Source: Calamus simplicifolius
Taxonomy: Eukaryota > Streptophyta > Magnoliopsida > Arecales > Arecaceae
Assembly: GCA_900491605.1 (NCBI GenBank)
Contig: UESW01004354.1
Location: forward strand, 298,243 to 362,242
Reading direction: 5' to 3'
Length of the DNA stretch: 64,000 bases
The notes below the pieces were generated by a model. It was given only the letters and a program-made list of their open reading frames with translations, did no database searches and was not told the origin of the DNA. This document shows, in pieces, positions 47,301-59,733 of this stretch. Within the stretch, counting starts at the first letter, position 1; every line of letters starts with the position of its first letter. Made by a program: the position numbers and the translations under genes.

Positions 47301-50300
47301 TTTTGAGCTCACAGTTCAGATTGAGAATGGACAGGTTAAAGCTTGTGATTCTGTAAACATGAAAAAAGATGATGTCATGTATTGTAAGTCATGCTTGTTG
47401 AAAGACATATTCTATCTGCTGTTCTCATGTTTTCTTTTCTTTTCTTTTCTTTGATGGTAAATTGGAGGATGAGACTCCCCCAATCTGTTCTCATGTTATT
47501 CCTATATTTGTTACTCTCTGTAGAACAGTTGGAGAATGACCAGAAATATATGTTTATTTCATTCTTTCAGACTACATTATAAGCGCTTAAAATCAAAGGC
47601 ATATTTCAATGAATAAAGTTACATATTTCTCAGCTAAGTTCCTGATGATCATGTGAAATGATGTTGTCCACCATTTGAACTTGTATAGTGTTCACATCAA
47701 AGGCTAATATAAACATGAAGTTGCCTGACGGGATAGATAATGCTGGCCTTGAGAAATAAACTCCATGTTCATAAAGTCTAACAAGTGATCGAGATAAGTA
47801 GAAAAACTAATCTAGTTAGCAGAGGTTAAATCTAACATCTCAACAAGGATTTGGGACATTGTTTGGTAGGATGACTCTACAATAAGGAATTTTGAAGTTA
47901 TCTGACCTAAGACAAATTAATATTTATCCATAAGAGTTGTCAGGTTCTTTGAAAAAGGTAAAAGAAGGATCAGATCTTCAATAATATTAATCACTTATTT
48001 TAGACAAAGCTTTATTTATTTATTTATCTACTTAAATTTTGTCTGTATGTGTGTTAAAAGCTTGCTTGGAACTTGGATTCCCCTTTATAAAATGAATCTT
48101 CTTGTTCTCTAGTCAATTCATATGATGTGTTAGAATGAGTTTTCCTTGCAAAACTTGATCGAAACTTTGATTCATGCGTGCTATCTTTGCCTTCACTATT
48201 TTCTGGAGTGCCTAGATTTCCCTTGAGGTAAAAGGTGCACGCGGGTTGGTGACGTGCGGGTGGGAGGTGGGGACAGATGGGGCACTATCCAGACTGTTCT
48301 ATTAGGAAGCACACACTGGTTGACATGTCACTTTCCAATGCACAATTACATGTTCAAACAGCTAGTCTCAAGGAGGCTTCATAACGTTAGGAACTGATCA
48401 TTTCTTTTCAAGTTTGCAAATGCTATTGCATTTTTGTCTTCTGATTGATCCCAGTTAAAATCTCAGAAAATTTTCCCTTTAATTTGGGAAGTAACTCTGC
48501 AACCTGAGGCTAATACATGTAGCAACAAGAACATCTTTTAGTGGAAGGGGCACACCAAGAGATACATACATTTATACATTAAACTTTTATTTTATGGCAT
48601 CTGAAGCGGTCATCCAAGAAGTAGAAAAATTTATTCGCTATGATATCTACAGCTATCCAGGATCATTCAAAGCCTTCATGATGAACTGAAAATTAAACCT
48701 TCGGATATTAAGTGAACATATCTTCATGTTTTGCCATCCAGATCTGTGTGGGGACAGATCTGGACAGAAAATTCCAAAATTGGTTGAAAAAGATGGATGT
48801 AAGGTTCTTGAAGCTGCTAGAGATTTTGTAAAACATGAAGGACAAGTCAAATATATGGTACTGATAGAGTAGCCAACAGAAAATTAAAACATTTTCCTGC
48901 AAACCATATCAAATGCCCCTGCAATTTCATAAAATTCTAATTGATAATGCCCATATTTTTTTGTTTCCCCTCAATTGTTTGAAAATAACCTATTGAGCAA
49001 ACCTAATGTGCCCCTTGTATGTGAACCTATGGATGATAATTAACTCTTGGCTTTGCACAATAATGAGTAAAATCTTAAAGAGTCTGCTACTTACTTCCTA
49101 AGCCAACTTTAAATTAAATTCATAGGTGAACTACTTTAATTAAATTAGATACTAATCTATCACTGCAGCTACTTTTCATGTTATCATCTCAATATTCTTT
49201 GTCATCTGTTATGCTTTTGTAGCGATGTTCCCTTCTTATTGATAAGTCATCATCCAGTTGAGTTCTTCTGAAGAACAGTGTTTCCAGCAGATGACGAATC
49301 CCCTTGTCATGAGGGCTGTTTTGAATATTCAATTTGATGGGCATACCACCATGCATCAATGGCCTTCAAGACATCTAATCAAATGAAAGTGAAAAGATCA
49401 GGATCCTCCTAGATCTTCCTAGAGGCATGGACCTTCAGGAGTTCCATTTAGCGAAGTGCCTGATGCATCAAAACATCAATGTGGCTTAATTACATCAGGA
49501 TAGCCATCAGTCCAGATCAACTTGTCACCAGCCTTCTACACAAATTGGCATCCTTATCAGCACCCATATTTGCTTCTTGTAAAGTTGTTGAAGCTCAACT
49601 GCCTGGAAATCAGCCATCCTACAGTTGCAGAGGACTGAAAGGTACCAGGAGCCTGGCATTCCCTATGTAAGATCTGTGCAAATGAAAGGCAGTCTTTCTC
49701 CACAATAATGAGTGATGGATTGACAGTATTCATCAAAACATCAACCAAGAATGAATCTTTTCTGCTCCTCATAGTAGGCTAACTGCATTGGCATAAAAAC
49801 GGTCGTTCACCATTCTGTTATCGTATATGCATTTATATGGAAAGTATCATGAAGCATGTGTCATATTTCTCATGTACTTTGAGAGTTCTGGACATCTAGC
49901 AAGTATCAAACTTTCGAGTTTTTACAGACTACAAAACAGTATAGAGCATATTTCTCATATACCGACTTGTAATGATGGTCCTAAGAGTTGAACTCCTGAA
50001 ATGGTACTCAGTGCTTGTAATAGGTTAATTCTATTGAATGGATGAGACGGGTTGTATTGGTTATGGCTATTTCTTTTTGTAGCTCAATGTCCACTTACAG
50101 GTGCCATGTGGAAGAACACCATGCAACAGGGAGTTGGAGATTATAACATAGATTTTAAGACAATGTTGCAAATAATGCTGTAAGCATATTTCTACTTAAT
50201 TTTGCCTTCATCTTTTAACTTCATATATACATTTTCTCATCTCATGCATCTATTTGTTTCTAGATGTTCTGTGAAAATTTTAAGAGACTTTATCAGGGTC

Positions 50301-51027
50301 ATTTTGCCAACTTTAGAGAAAAATCTCTCTGAACCCTCGCAGGAAATTATGCAATTTACGAGGTACCTGCTTTTATAATGATCGAAGCCGACTTCATATT
50401 TTAACTGAAACTTGACAAATTCGGTGCCATCCAGGGAAGGTGCTGATGGTGGAAATTATTGCTTCTGCAGTTCAGCAAAATACATCTGAAATCTCTTTGA
50501 AAGTGGAGGAAAATGTTGTTACCAGGGGTGTGTGACGTTGGCATCCAGGTATGATGCGGTTCTCTGATCTCAGATGCTGCATTCTTGTAGAAATCAACTA
50601 TAAGAGAAATACGCCAGCCTAGTTAACCCCAGCAGGACAATTTGGATCCATTAAATGCAATCTCTTCTTCCATAGCTTATACATGTAACAGTGGTGAATG
50701 AAATGGTATGAAGAACTGAAATGATGCTGCATTAGATTCAAGGGTGGCTGCTTTGTGCCCTTTTTACCTCTGTAAAAGTTATGGTACCTTTGATATTTTG
50801 GGCTCTTCTCATTTCTCTCTCATTTATGATGATAATGATGACAGCAACTATTTATATTTTTTAGCTTTTCAATTTATGTTATTCCAATCACGGTCTTTAA
50901 GTATGAAGTGATATTACTGTTTTTATCTAATTTATTGTTGGCTCAAAAAAGGTATTTTATTAAATTCGTGAACTAGTTTTCGGACTCTGAACGCGTCAAC
51001 TGGATGTTCTGCATGGAGTATCATTGG

Positions 51028-51960
51028 GAGTAGTTTTTTAAACCGGTGCCTTTTCGCACCGGTTTTAAAACAAAGAGGTGGGAACAAAAAATTTTATCAA
51101 AATGATGTTAAAGTAGAAAACGCTATTTCAAATGGTGTTTTTCACTTTTATGTCATCATCCTCTTCAGTAAAGTTGCTGACGGGACGATTAGAAATTGCC
51201 ATTTGAAATGACGATTTCATATGGGTTGAAATTGCCATTTGAAGTGGTGATATCAAGTGCAAGTGAAATTGCCACTTGAAGTGGCGATTTCAGGGTTGAA
51301 ATCGTCACTTCAACTGAAATCGCAGTGGCGATTTCTACAAATTTTCTCACGTTCCCTTCTTAAACGCTCGGAGCCTTCCAGCGATCCTAACCTTCTATTA
51401 TCTATTATCTTATTATATCTATTATCAAGATAATAGATATCTATTATCTTGTTATATCTATTATCAAGATAATAGATATAATAAGATAATTTTGATTGTT
51501 ATATCTATTATTTTATTATATATAATAGATATAACAAGATAATATAGATATAACACGATAATTCTAATTAACAAGATAATTTTGATTAACAATAATAGAT
51601 ATAACAAGATAATTCTGATTGATACTGAATCATTAACCATCATCTAACCCCTCTTTTGATTTGCTAGAAGATTATGCGAAGGAAGAGATCCGTAGCGTTT
51701 AGGTCCCCAGAGGAAATGAAGTCCGTGAAAAAGTCATCACTTGGAGTGGCGATTTCAACTGAAATGAAATCGCCAAGTGGCGATTTCAACTGAAATGAAA
51801 TCGCCACTTGGAGTGGCGATTTCATTCAATTGAAATCGCCATTTCAAGTAGCGATTTCTATCCCGAAATCGCCACTCTAACACCATTTTGATAAAATCTT
51901 TTATTTTCATCCCTTTGTTTTAAAATCGGTGCCTTTTGGCACCGGTTTAAAAAACTACTC
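51028..51960. mobile_element. MITE-like unit forming the left end of the MULE
   Basis: Its own inverted ends run from GAGTAGTTTTTTAAACCGG to CCGGTTTAAAAAACTACTC and extend inward for about 80 bp (ATTTTATCAAAATG kept on both sides). It carries palindromic ATCGCCACTTGGAGTGGCGAT repeats on both flanks and an AT-rich core of interleaved TATCTATTATC palindromes (51398-51620). No coding capacity. The right side has no copy of the target duplication. Confidence 0.75.
51180..51335. repeat. Subterminal GAAATCGCCAC repeats, left outer group
   Basis: Four to five copies of the 10-12 bp motif in both orientations (AAATTGCCATTTGAAGTGG, GTGGCGATTTCA). Confidence 0.8.
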
Positions 51961-52254
51961 GGAGAGGGGAGGCGAGAGCGGTGGACATGCGCCCATGCTG
52001 TGATACATGTGCATCGAACGGAGTGCCACTCATCCTCGCTCTCGTTCCCCCGGGGGAAAAATTCAAGGGGCCAATGTTGGGAGCCGTTTTTCAAATCGGT
52101 GCATTTTGGCACCGGTTTTAAAGCTAAGGGGTGGGATCCAAAGATTTTGCAGGGAAGGTGTTAAAGGAGAAAACACCATTTGAAATGACGTTTTCCCGAT
52201 GCCATTTAAACCCCCCGAGCTCGGCCCCATCAGCTGGGGTGCTGACATGGAATG

Positions 52255-52560
52255 AGCTAAAATCGCCACACTGTGTGGCGATTTCAAGTAACTGAAATCG
52301 CCACACCATGTGGTGATTTCAAGCATGTTAGTCGGGGTATCCAGAAAAACGAAATTGCCACACGGAGTGGCGATTTCTTAGCTGAAATCGCCACTCCATG
52401 TGGTGATTTCAAGCCTATCGAAATCGCCACTTGGAGTGGCGATTTCCGCTGAGAAATCGTCACTCCATGTGGCGATTTCAGTTACCTGATATCGCCACTC
52501 GATGTGGCGATTTCAGGTAACTGAAATCGCCACATGATGTGGCAATTTTCTCAGGCTTTT
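52255..52560. repeat. Subterminal palindromic repeats, left inner group
   Basis: About twelve half-sites of GAAATCGCCAC, mostly paired as AAATCGCCACTnnnAGTGGCGATTT palindromes. A matching, shorter group lies near the right end at 59475-59605. Such groups are candidate transposase binding sites; that is inference. Confidence 0.85.
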
Positions 52561-53360
52561 TAAAAGCCCTCAGCCCGATCGGTAATGTTCCAAGCCTCCC
52601 GATCGTTCTTCTTCTTCCTTCTTACTTCCCCGGCCTCCCACTCCCCGGCCTCCCGATCGTTCCAAGCCCGCTCGGCGGCAAGCGAAGCCTTGTTTCTCCC
52701 CGGCGTTCCGATCGAGCATTCCAAGCCTGCTCGGCGACAAGCGGAGCCTTATTGAAACTCCCTGGCGACCTCCCCCTTCTTCCTCCTCTTCCCTCTCGCT
52801 GCCCTTGCCTCCCCGATCGATTACTAGTGAGTATTTTTTTGCATCATCTTTGTGGCATGCATGATCCAAATGGCCCCGATCGGTTTTGCCATGATCCAAA
52901 TGGCCAATGGCCCATGACTGTCACAACAGCTGGCCGTGGATGAAGCACTGTGACAGTCATGGGCCCTAATGAGATGTATCCGCAACAAAAGGGAGGATAA
53001 AAAAGGATGTATCATCCGATTAAAATCAGATGCTGATCCAATTAAATCCACATGGCCCCTAATGAAGTAAATGCAAATATTTGGACATGTATATTTTTTC
53101 CTTTGATGGCACCGTCATTTCTTGGTTTGGCAAGAAATTAGATTATATTTATAGGTATACACAAGAGGCTAGATGTATTACTTGTACTATAGTATCTAAT
53201 TATGCTATTTAGATTCAACGATTTATAAATGTTAAGTTATTTGCCTTCTGCTAACTAAATTACATTTATAGGCGTACACAAGGGTAATAATGTTGAAGTG
53301 TTTTATAAACACATTGATGCAATGAGATATACTGTCAGTTAATAATTCTTTTAACTTGTT

Positions 53361-55463
53361 ATGTCAGACATGGCTCATAATGTCTTAGATTCAGGGCCTC
53401 GTGATCCTACTGTTCTCACTTTGCAACAGATGCATAGATCAACCAATATATTTCAGGGTGAGGTGTGTATTATTGATCGACGGTCCTTAATTAATTTACA
53501 TGTGTTTATGTTAATGCAGATGTATCATTGAATTTTTTTTTCAGGAGTTACCGGTTCTTAGATGTCATCGGTATGACACACATATATGGAAAGAGACACC
53601 AGGAATGTCACACCCATGAGTACAGTATTATCTAGATCATGTTGGCATGTTTGGTATATATCGGATTGGCCAGATTCGACTGGATGTTGGCCTTATTTCT
53701 GCACTGGTTGAGAGATGGCGGCAAGAGACCCACACATTCCATCTACCTTTTGGTGAGGCGACCATTACACTACAGGATGTCAGTATTTTGAGTAGCCTCC
53801 GGATTGATGGTTCCGCTGTTACTGGGTTAAATCCGCGCCATACCATTCTGGAGTGGCAGGCTATATTTGGGAGGTTATTTGGTGTTGAACCTCCTGTAGA
53901 AGCATTTCCGAAAGATCGTTTTCGATTAGCATTCTTTGATCAATTCTATCGCGACCTTCACTTGGACGAAGATGTGGATGATGAGGTTGTCCAGCAGTTC
54001 GTGAGGGGACAACTTCTTCGAATCATTGGTGGAGTTATTCTTCCGGATACCTCTGGTAATTTAGTTAAGTTGATGTATGTGCCATTTCTGGAAGACTTGG
54101 AAGCATTTGCCGCTCTTAGCTGGGGATCGGCTACGCTGGCTGGTTTATATAGAGCACTATGTCGTGCAACGAGCCCTACCCAGTCTGACATCGAAGGATA
54201 TCTCCAATTGCTACATGTAAACACTTTATTCTTATGTTTGAGATCAAGGTAATTTTTATTGTTAATTAACATTTTGAATTATCCAAACATGCAGATTTGG
54301 GCATGGGAACGATTTCCTATTTTTCATCCCATGAGACTCGATATTCTGGAGGCGAGACCTTCGGATGTTGATGATGATTGGCACTTAGGTGCACCGTGGG
54401 GGTATAGATGGCACGTAAGATATAACATGAAAAATATTCCAATCCATACACTATGTGCTTATAGGGACCAGTTGGATGTGTTGGATGATAGTGAACAACG
54501 GGTATGTCATGTTGTAATATGGAATTCAATTAGATCGATTCATTATGTTGATTATGGATTAATTAAATATTTTCTATGCAGTTCTTATGGTGTCCTTACT
54601 CGCCGGCAGTTATCTCTATTTTACCTCCTTACTCGCCGACAGTTATCTTTATATTGCAACATGGAATGCACGGCGTCAACATCTGATTATGGGAGAGCCT
54701 ATAGTAGCAGGATTCCCATGTACACCCAATTATATGGCATGGTCTAGGAGCATCACTCGAATATGTGTAGGCCGTTCTGAGTATAGTACAAGGGGCTACG
54801 AAGGGGAAGGCACTTCATATGAGTTTCTGGTACTATTTTTAATTTTTTTTGGATATCTTTTCCTTTCACCTTCATAAGCATTCATATGAATTTTTATTGT
54901 CATATTATATGCAGCATGAGAGGTTTCAACAGTTGACTGTAGAGCTTGAGCGGGTTGTAGCCACCCCAGTGGAAGATGAGCGGCTAAAGATTTTGAGAAG
55001 CGCAACGACAATGGCTCATGGTACATTGTCTGTCATCGGCATCGGCACGTTCGTAGCACAGCTCCTTCAGCACTCTACCCGAAGGTGCCGAGTTCACATG
55101 AGCCGATGTTGATCCGATGATGGAGACATTTCACTATACCCCATCGCCTTCTTGCATGCGGTCCCATTAGCATACGAGTATTCGCAGTGGAGGGACACCG
55201 AGGAGGGTACATCTGCCTGTCGAGATCACAATGCATATCGCATTGATGACATTATTGATGTGGACATCGCCGAGATCAGTGAGGATGCTGATGTCTCTCA
55301 GTCACATTTGGACGCTGCTATGCATGATGTTTTCCATCCTACCTCGATCCCCACGCAGGAGGGGGTATCTCAGGTGATTGATGAGGATCCTATACCATTG
55401 GCGACCTATAGGCGACGAACTGGACGCATTCGCCGACCTCCTCGACGAGGATGTGGAACCTAG
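53361..55463 (+). pseudogene. Plant mobile domain (PMD) gene carried by the MULE
   Basis: Exons are about 53361-53462, 53545-54216, 54295-54501, 54582-54828 and 54915-55463. The PMD (aminotransferase-like, PF10536 type) shows in LDHVGMFGIYRIGQIRLDVG, then ALVERWRQETHTFHLPFGEA, TITLQDVSILSSLRIDGSAV and IWAWERFPIFHPMR. PMD proteins include the Arabidopsis MAIN/MAIL nuclear proteins, and relatives are known inside Ty3 and MULE transposons. The copy is damaged: CGA appears to have become TGA at about 53618, PYSPAVISILP is duplicated in frame near 54590-54655, and the frame shifts near 54655. The gene is placed convergent to the transposase, the position that mudrB holds in maize MuDR. Confidence 0.75.
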
Positions 55464-55556
55464 GTTTTATAGATTTTTGTACTCTAACCAACCGATGTAA
55501 AAATTCTTTTTTTAATGTATAAGAAAATTTTAATTTTTATGAGAATGTGTTCTTCT

Positions 55557-56372
55557 AATGCATTTACTTTTTGTCATGATTGGCATTTACTTTCGGTCGA
55601 GTTTGGGTCGAGTTTCGGTTCAATTTCGAATGAGTTTTGGTCGAGTTTCGGTTGAGTTTCAATTGAGTTACGGTCGAGTTGCGGTTGAGTTTCGAATGAG
55701 TCAATTTCGGTCGAGTCTCGATCCAGTTTCGGTTGAGTTTCGAATGAGTTTCGATTGAGTTTTGATTGAGTTTCGGTCGAGTTTCGGTGGAGTTTCCGGG
55801 GGGGTGGAGTTTCCGCGGGGGGGGGGGGGGGGTGGGAGTTGGGGTGATTTCTACTGAAATTTTAAGTCCCCTAAAGGATGTGCCCTCGGCCAGGAACCCT
55901 GATAAAATCGCCACTTGGAGTGGCGATTTCAGCCCAGAAATCGTCAGTGGCGATTTCCTCCTCCTTCGACCCACCAGCAGGTTTCGCCGAAATCGCCAAA
56001 TGAAGTGGCGATTTCTGGGCTGAAATCGCCACTCCAAGTGGCGATTTCAGTATTGAAATCAGAAGGAGAGAAAATCGCCACATGAAGTGGCAATTTCTGG
56101 GCTGAAATCGTCACTCCGAGTGGCGATTTTCTCAGGGTTCCTGGCCGAGGGCACATCCTTTGGGGGACTTAAAATTTTAGTATAAATCACTACCGAAATC
56201 ACCCCCACCCCCTGTGGAAACTCATTTCAGTCGGATTTTTTTTGTGAATTTTCCTAAGTGCCAAATGCAAAATAGAAAGACATCAATTGCCAAAAGTCAA
56301 TCAAAATTCGACCAAAACTCAATCGAAACTCACGTCATCAAATGCCAATCATGACAAAAAGAAAATGCATCC
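55557..56372. repeat. Large inverted repeat at the meeting point of the two MULE genes
   Basis: The outer arms share TTTTTGTCATGATTGGCATTT (55567-55587 and, inverted, 56339-56362). The middle arms are GAGTTTCGGTCGAGTTTCGG repeats (left) and their weaker complement (right). The inner arms share GACTTAAAATTT and CTCGGCCAGGAACCCTGA (55840-55915 with 56125-56215). The centre (55900-56135) is made of GAAATCGCCAC palindromes. It sits between the PMD stop and the transposase stop. Confidence 0.8.
55817..55832 (+). repeat. 16-base G run
   Basis: A homopolymer run in the left arm of the central inverted repeat; true length is uncertain in any assembly. Confidence 0.9.
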
Positions 56373-56489
56373 ATAAATTTTTGATCATAGGCACAAGTAC
56401 ATCATTAATGCAGCAATATATAGTCTTGTTCCTGAGACAAGTACATAATAGGCACAAAAATGGCCGTTTTACTTAAAGAGTATATAAAT

Positions 56490-59021
56490 TTACGATCCTG
56501 AAGGTCCACCAGTTACATTATGACAACAGCGTCTGGAATGACCCATTTGCTTGCAAATAGAACATCGAGTTGTTCTTCTAGGCTGAACCTCATCCATCTC
56601 GTTATGGATCCGAGTTGACTTTAGCTTTCCTCTTTTCTTCGGCCTAAGATGATCCCGATCAGGTATGCACGTGATCGGTGTTTGCAACCAGTAGTCTTCA
56701 TGTGGTACCGGGTTGAACTCCCCACCCCAGACAGTAATGTAAGAGCGAATACTATATACTTCATCAACAAAACCTGCTGGGTCCATGCCAATCTCCTGGC
56801 ACACTGCTAACACATGTGTACATGGATATTTATATATTGTTCACTTTTCACATGAACAATTACAGTCACTAAGAGAAACAGTCTGAACGTTGCCTCCACC
56901 CCTGAGAGCTTCACTGAACCTCCTTGTCACGACTTCATAAATAGCTATTTGCATGTTGTATCTAGTTACTCTGTGCTCATTAGCTTTGGCCTGACCTTAG
57001 GGTTCTCCTGTACATACCTTAAGGCTTCTACGCGTCTCGTGTTGAAGTATTTAATGAGACGACAAAATGTCATCTGAACACACACAGTAATTGGCACATT
57101 TCTAGCTTCCCTCAACACACAATTAAAAACCTACGAGAGATTGGTTGTCAATGTTCCGTAGCGAAAGCCCCCATCATGTACCAATGTCCACTTCTCCGGC
57201 TCTAACTCCGATAGCCAAGTCCAAGCTTCTGCATTGACTGTTTTAATCCTTTCCATCAGAAAGTTAAACTTCCAAAGCTGATGTTCGCTCCATGCTTTCC
57301 ATACTGCTCTTTTCAACTGAACATTTGAGAAGCTCGAGTTAAAATTACTGCAAACATGTCTCAAACAATATCGATGATAAACTCTTGGTGGAGCCCATCT
57401 AATTTTATTATCAGCTATGACACTTAGTATACCAGGATGTCGATCAGATATAAGACATGCCATTTCTATCTTTCACAACATGCCTCCTAAGCCTCAGCAA
57501 AAACCAGCTCCAGCTAGCTGTATACTTTTCATCCACAATTGCATAGGCTAGTGGAAATATCCTATTATCAGCATCAGTGCCTGTTGCAATCAGCATCTTC
57601 CCTCGATACTTTCCATAAAAATGTATTCCATCAATAGAAATCACTGGGCGACAATACCGAAACCCCTCAACAGATGGTTGAAATGCCCAAAATACATAAT
57701 TCAGGACCCGTTCAGAAGAACTTGCTTCACTGTAGAAATCCCAACATACAACTGTTCCAGGGTTAGCATTATGCAGTGCAAGCATGTATCTAGGAAGCTT
57801 TGCATATGACGGTTCCCATTCACCAAATATATCAATCAATGCCCTCTGCTTTCCATGCCATGCTTTGGAATATGACACTGTATAGTGAAATTGTTCTGCA
57901 ATGGTTGCTATAATAGCTTCAATATTCACACTTGGATCTTTCTCCACAATGTGTCGAACAGCATGGCTAATAACTCGAGAAGTAATATGTTTGTTATCCC
58001 GAGTTAAATTACTGAATAAACAAGAGTGCGGCCCTTACAAAAAATCCATGCTTCTTCAACTTGGTAGCACGCAATCTTCACGGACACCGTTGGGCAGTAC
58101 TTGAAGAGGCACATCTCACAGACCAGAATAGTTTCTTCAACTCCACCACATTATATGTGCGATGCTTCTTGATGTGATACATTTCATATGTTCTCTTCAG
58201 TTCATCTTTAATATTAAACAATAATCCTTTAGCAAACTCAGTCATTGATGGATCCCAAAATTGAGAATTGAAGGGTAACTCTCTCGGAATACTAACACAT
58301 CCACCATCATGCAAATTCAACTCATCATAAAATTCTGGTACTTGTTCATATACAAAGGCTTGGTAATCATGTACCTGAGTTGGAATATGTTCTGGATGAC
58401 TATATGCAGGAATGGAACTAAAGCCAGTCTCATGAACTATATCATCTCTATATGACTCTTCATCTTCATTTGACTCTTCATCTGAGTTATCATGTTCAGG
58501 CCAATAGTCATCATCTGCACTCTCGTCTGACTCCATTCCTCGACTATCAATATTACACTGATTGTTTACCACATCATCACCATCATCACTCTGCACTGCT
58601 GGCATAAATCCCCCAATCATTGGAAAATCTACTGGAGTCCTAACCTGTATATGACCAACACTATATGGCTCTAGAACTCATCCTTTAAAACATAGAGTTC
58701 AATACACCGATATTCTGGAAACTTCGAGAGAAATGTCAACATGTGCTCCACATCGTCGTCGTCTTCAATTAGAAAAGGCACATATTTTTGATGCAATGTT
58801 GGAAATCTCCACATCAATCTGATGATATATCTCTGTACTGGAATTGTTAAAACTATATCTGGAATTGTTAAAACTGTATGTACCTGATCAACTAACTCAG
58901 CAAAGCGTGTTCCCATGCTCAATTTCAAACATTTACGTGGAGGTTGATTATAATGTATCCCTTCTTGGCCGTCATGTTCAATTGATCCATCATAATATAG
59001 CAGAACACGTACAGTTTCCAT
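56490..59021 (-). pseudogene. MuDR-type MULE transposase
   Basis: The start is METVRVLLYYDGS at 59021, right after a TTTTTTCAG that could end a 5' UTR intron. An N-terminal domain, an acidic stretch (about 58440-58560) and a MuDR DNA-binding region (MTEFAKGLLFNIKDELKRTY) come first. The DDE core follows: VISIDGIHFYGKYRGKMLIA, then WSWFLLRLRRHV and LISDRHPGILSVI, the two visible catalytic Asp regions. The gene ends with a SWIM-type zinc finger (CNCSCEK...PCTHVLAVC, near 56820-56870) and a CCHC knuckle (CSICKQMGHSRRCC). It cuts and joins the element ends. Frameshifts near 58672, 58110 and 57455, further stops around 58010, and TGA for TGG in the SWIM finger make it inactive. Confidence 0.88.
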
Positions 59022-59474
59022 CTGAAAAAAGGTGATCAAAATTTATCAAGCCTCTTGTGTATACGCCTATAAATGTAATCTAATTTCTTGCCAAACCAAG
59101 AAATGACGGTGCCATCAAAAGAAAAAATATACATGTCCAAATATTGTTCTATAATCATCTATATGATCAATAAAATCAACATCTCAATAACTAGTTGCAT
59201 TTACTTCATTAGCCTAGCACATTCAACGAATATGATGCAAAGATATTTAGAGCATGAGATTTGTGGTTATAAAAAAAAAATAAGCACTCACTGCAGTAAT
59301 TGACTGGGGAGGCGAGGGTGGTGAGAGGGAAGAGGAGGAAGAAGTAGAAGCTTGCCGGGAAAGAGGAGGAAGAAGGGGGTTGCCGCCGAACAGGAGATCG
59401 AGAAAAAGACCGATCGGGACGCCGGGAAGAAGGAAGAAGAAGAAGGAGAATAGGGCTCTCGGGCTTAAAAAGCC

Positions 59475-59605
59475 GGTGGGCGATTTCAAATAAACCGAAA
59501 TAGCCACACGGTGTGGTGATTTCAGAATAAGTGAAATCGCCATATGGTGTGGCGATTTTACTTATTCAGAAATTACCACACCATGTGGCGATTTTTGCTC
59601 GGTCT
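59475..59605. repeat. Subterminal GAAATCGCCAC repeats, right end
   Basis: Five half-sites in both orientations (GAAATCGCCATATGGTGTGG, ACACCATGTGGCGATTT), about 130-260 bp from the right TIR end, mirroring 52255-52560. Confidence 0.85.
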
Positions 59606-59639
59606 CTGTCAGCACCCTAGCTGACAGGGCCAAGCTCGA

Positions 59640-59733
59640 GGGGCTGAAATTAATACCATTCCTACAAAATCTTTGTATCCCATCCCTTGGCTTTAAAACC
59701 GGTGCCCAAAGGCACCGGTTTGAAAAACAACTC
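59640..59733. repeat. Right terminal inverted repeat of the MULE
   Basis: Reversed, it reads GAGTTGTTTTTCAAACCGG and then TGCCTTTGGGCACCGGTTTT..GGGATACAAAGATTTTGTAG. It pairs best with the internal left end at about 52083-52155 and less well with the outermost left end at 51028. Confidence 0.85.

Larger units (their letters stand above)
41728..51017. other. Long intergenic region
   Basis: 9.3 kb with the 3' UTR of the Ada1-like gene at its left end. AT-rich; no ORF with recognisable domain on either strand. It holds microsatellites (43408-43441, 44056-44074, 44331-44370), a 22-bp tandem duplication near 43175-43215 and a possible MITE (44078-44325). A hidden multi-exon gene with short exons cannot be excluded without transcript data. 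Confidence 0.5.
51028..59733. mobile_element. Composite Mutator-like element (MULE) with 10-bp target duplication
   Basis: The left end GAGTAGTTTTTTAAACCGG and the inverted right end GAGTTGTTTTTCAAACCGG match. GTATCATTGG stands at 51018-51027 and 59734-59743, a perfect 10-bp direct repeat, near the 9 bp usual for MULEs. Inside are a MITE-like unit at the left (51028-51960), a second left-type end at about 52083-52150, a plant-mobile-domain gene (+), a transposase gene (-) and palindromic subterminal repeats. The internal left end is more like the right end than the outermost one is. Both genes are broken, so the copy is not autonomous now. Confidence 0.85.

Noticed and set aside
53637..54272. 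Minus-strand frames across the PMD gene
   Set aside because: Shadows of the plus-strand exons, with no recognisable domain.
52083..59733. Autonomous MULE with its own target duplication at about 52073
   Set aside because: Sequence left of the inner TIR (CCAATGTTGG) matches GTATCATTGG at only about half the positions, while the repeat at 51018 is perfect.
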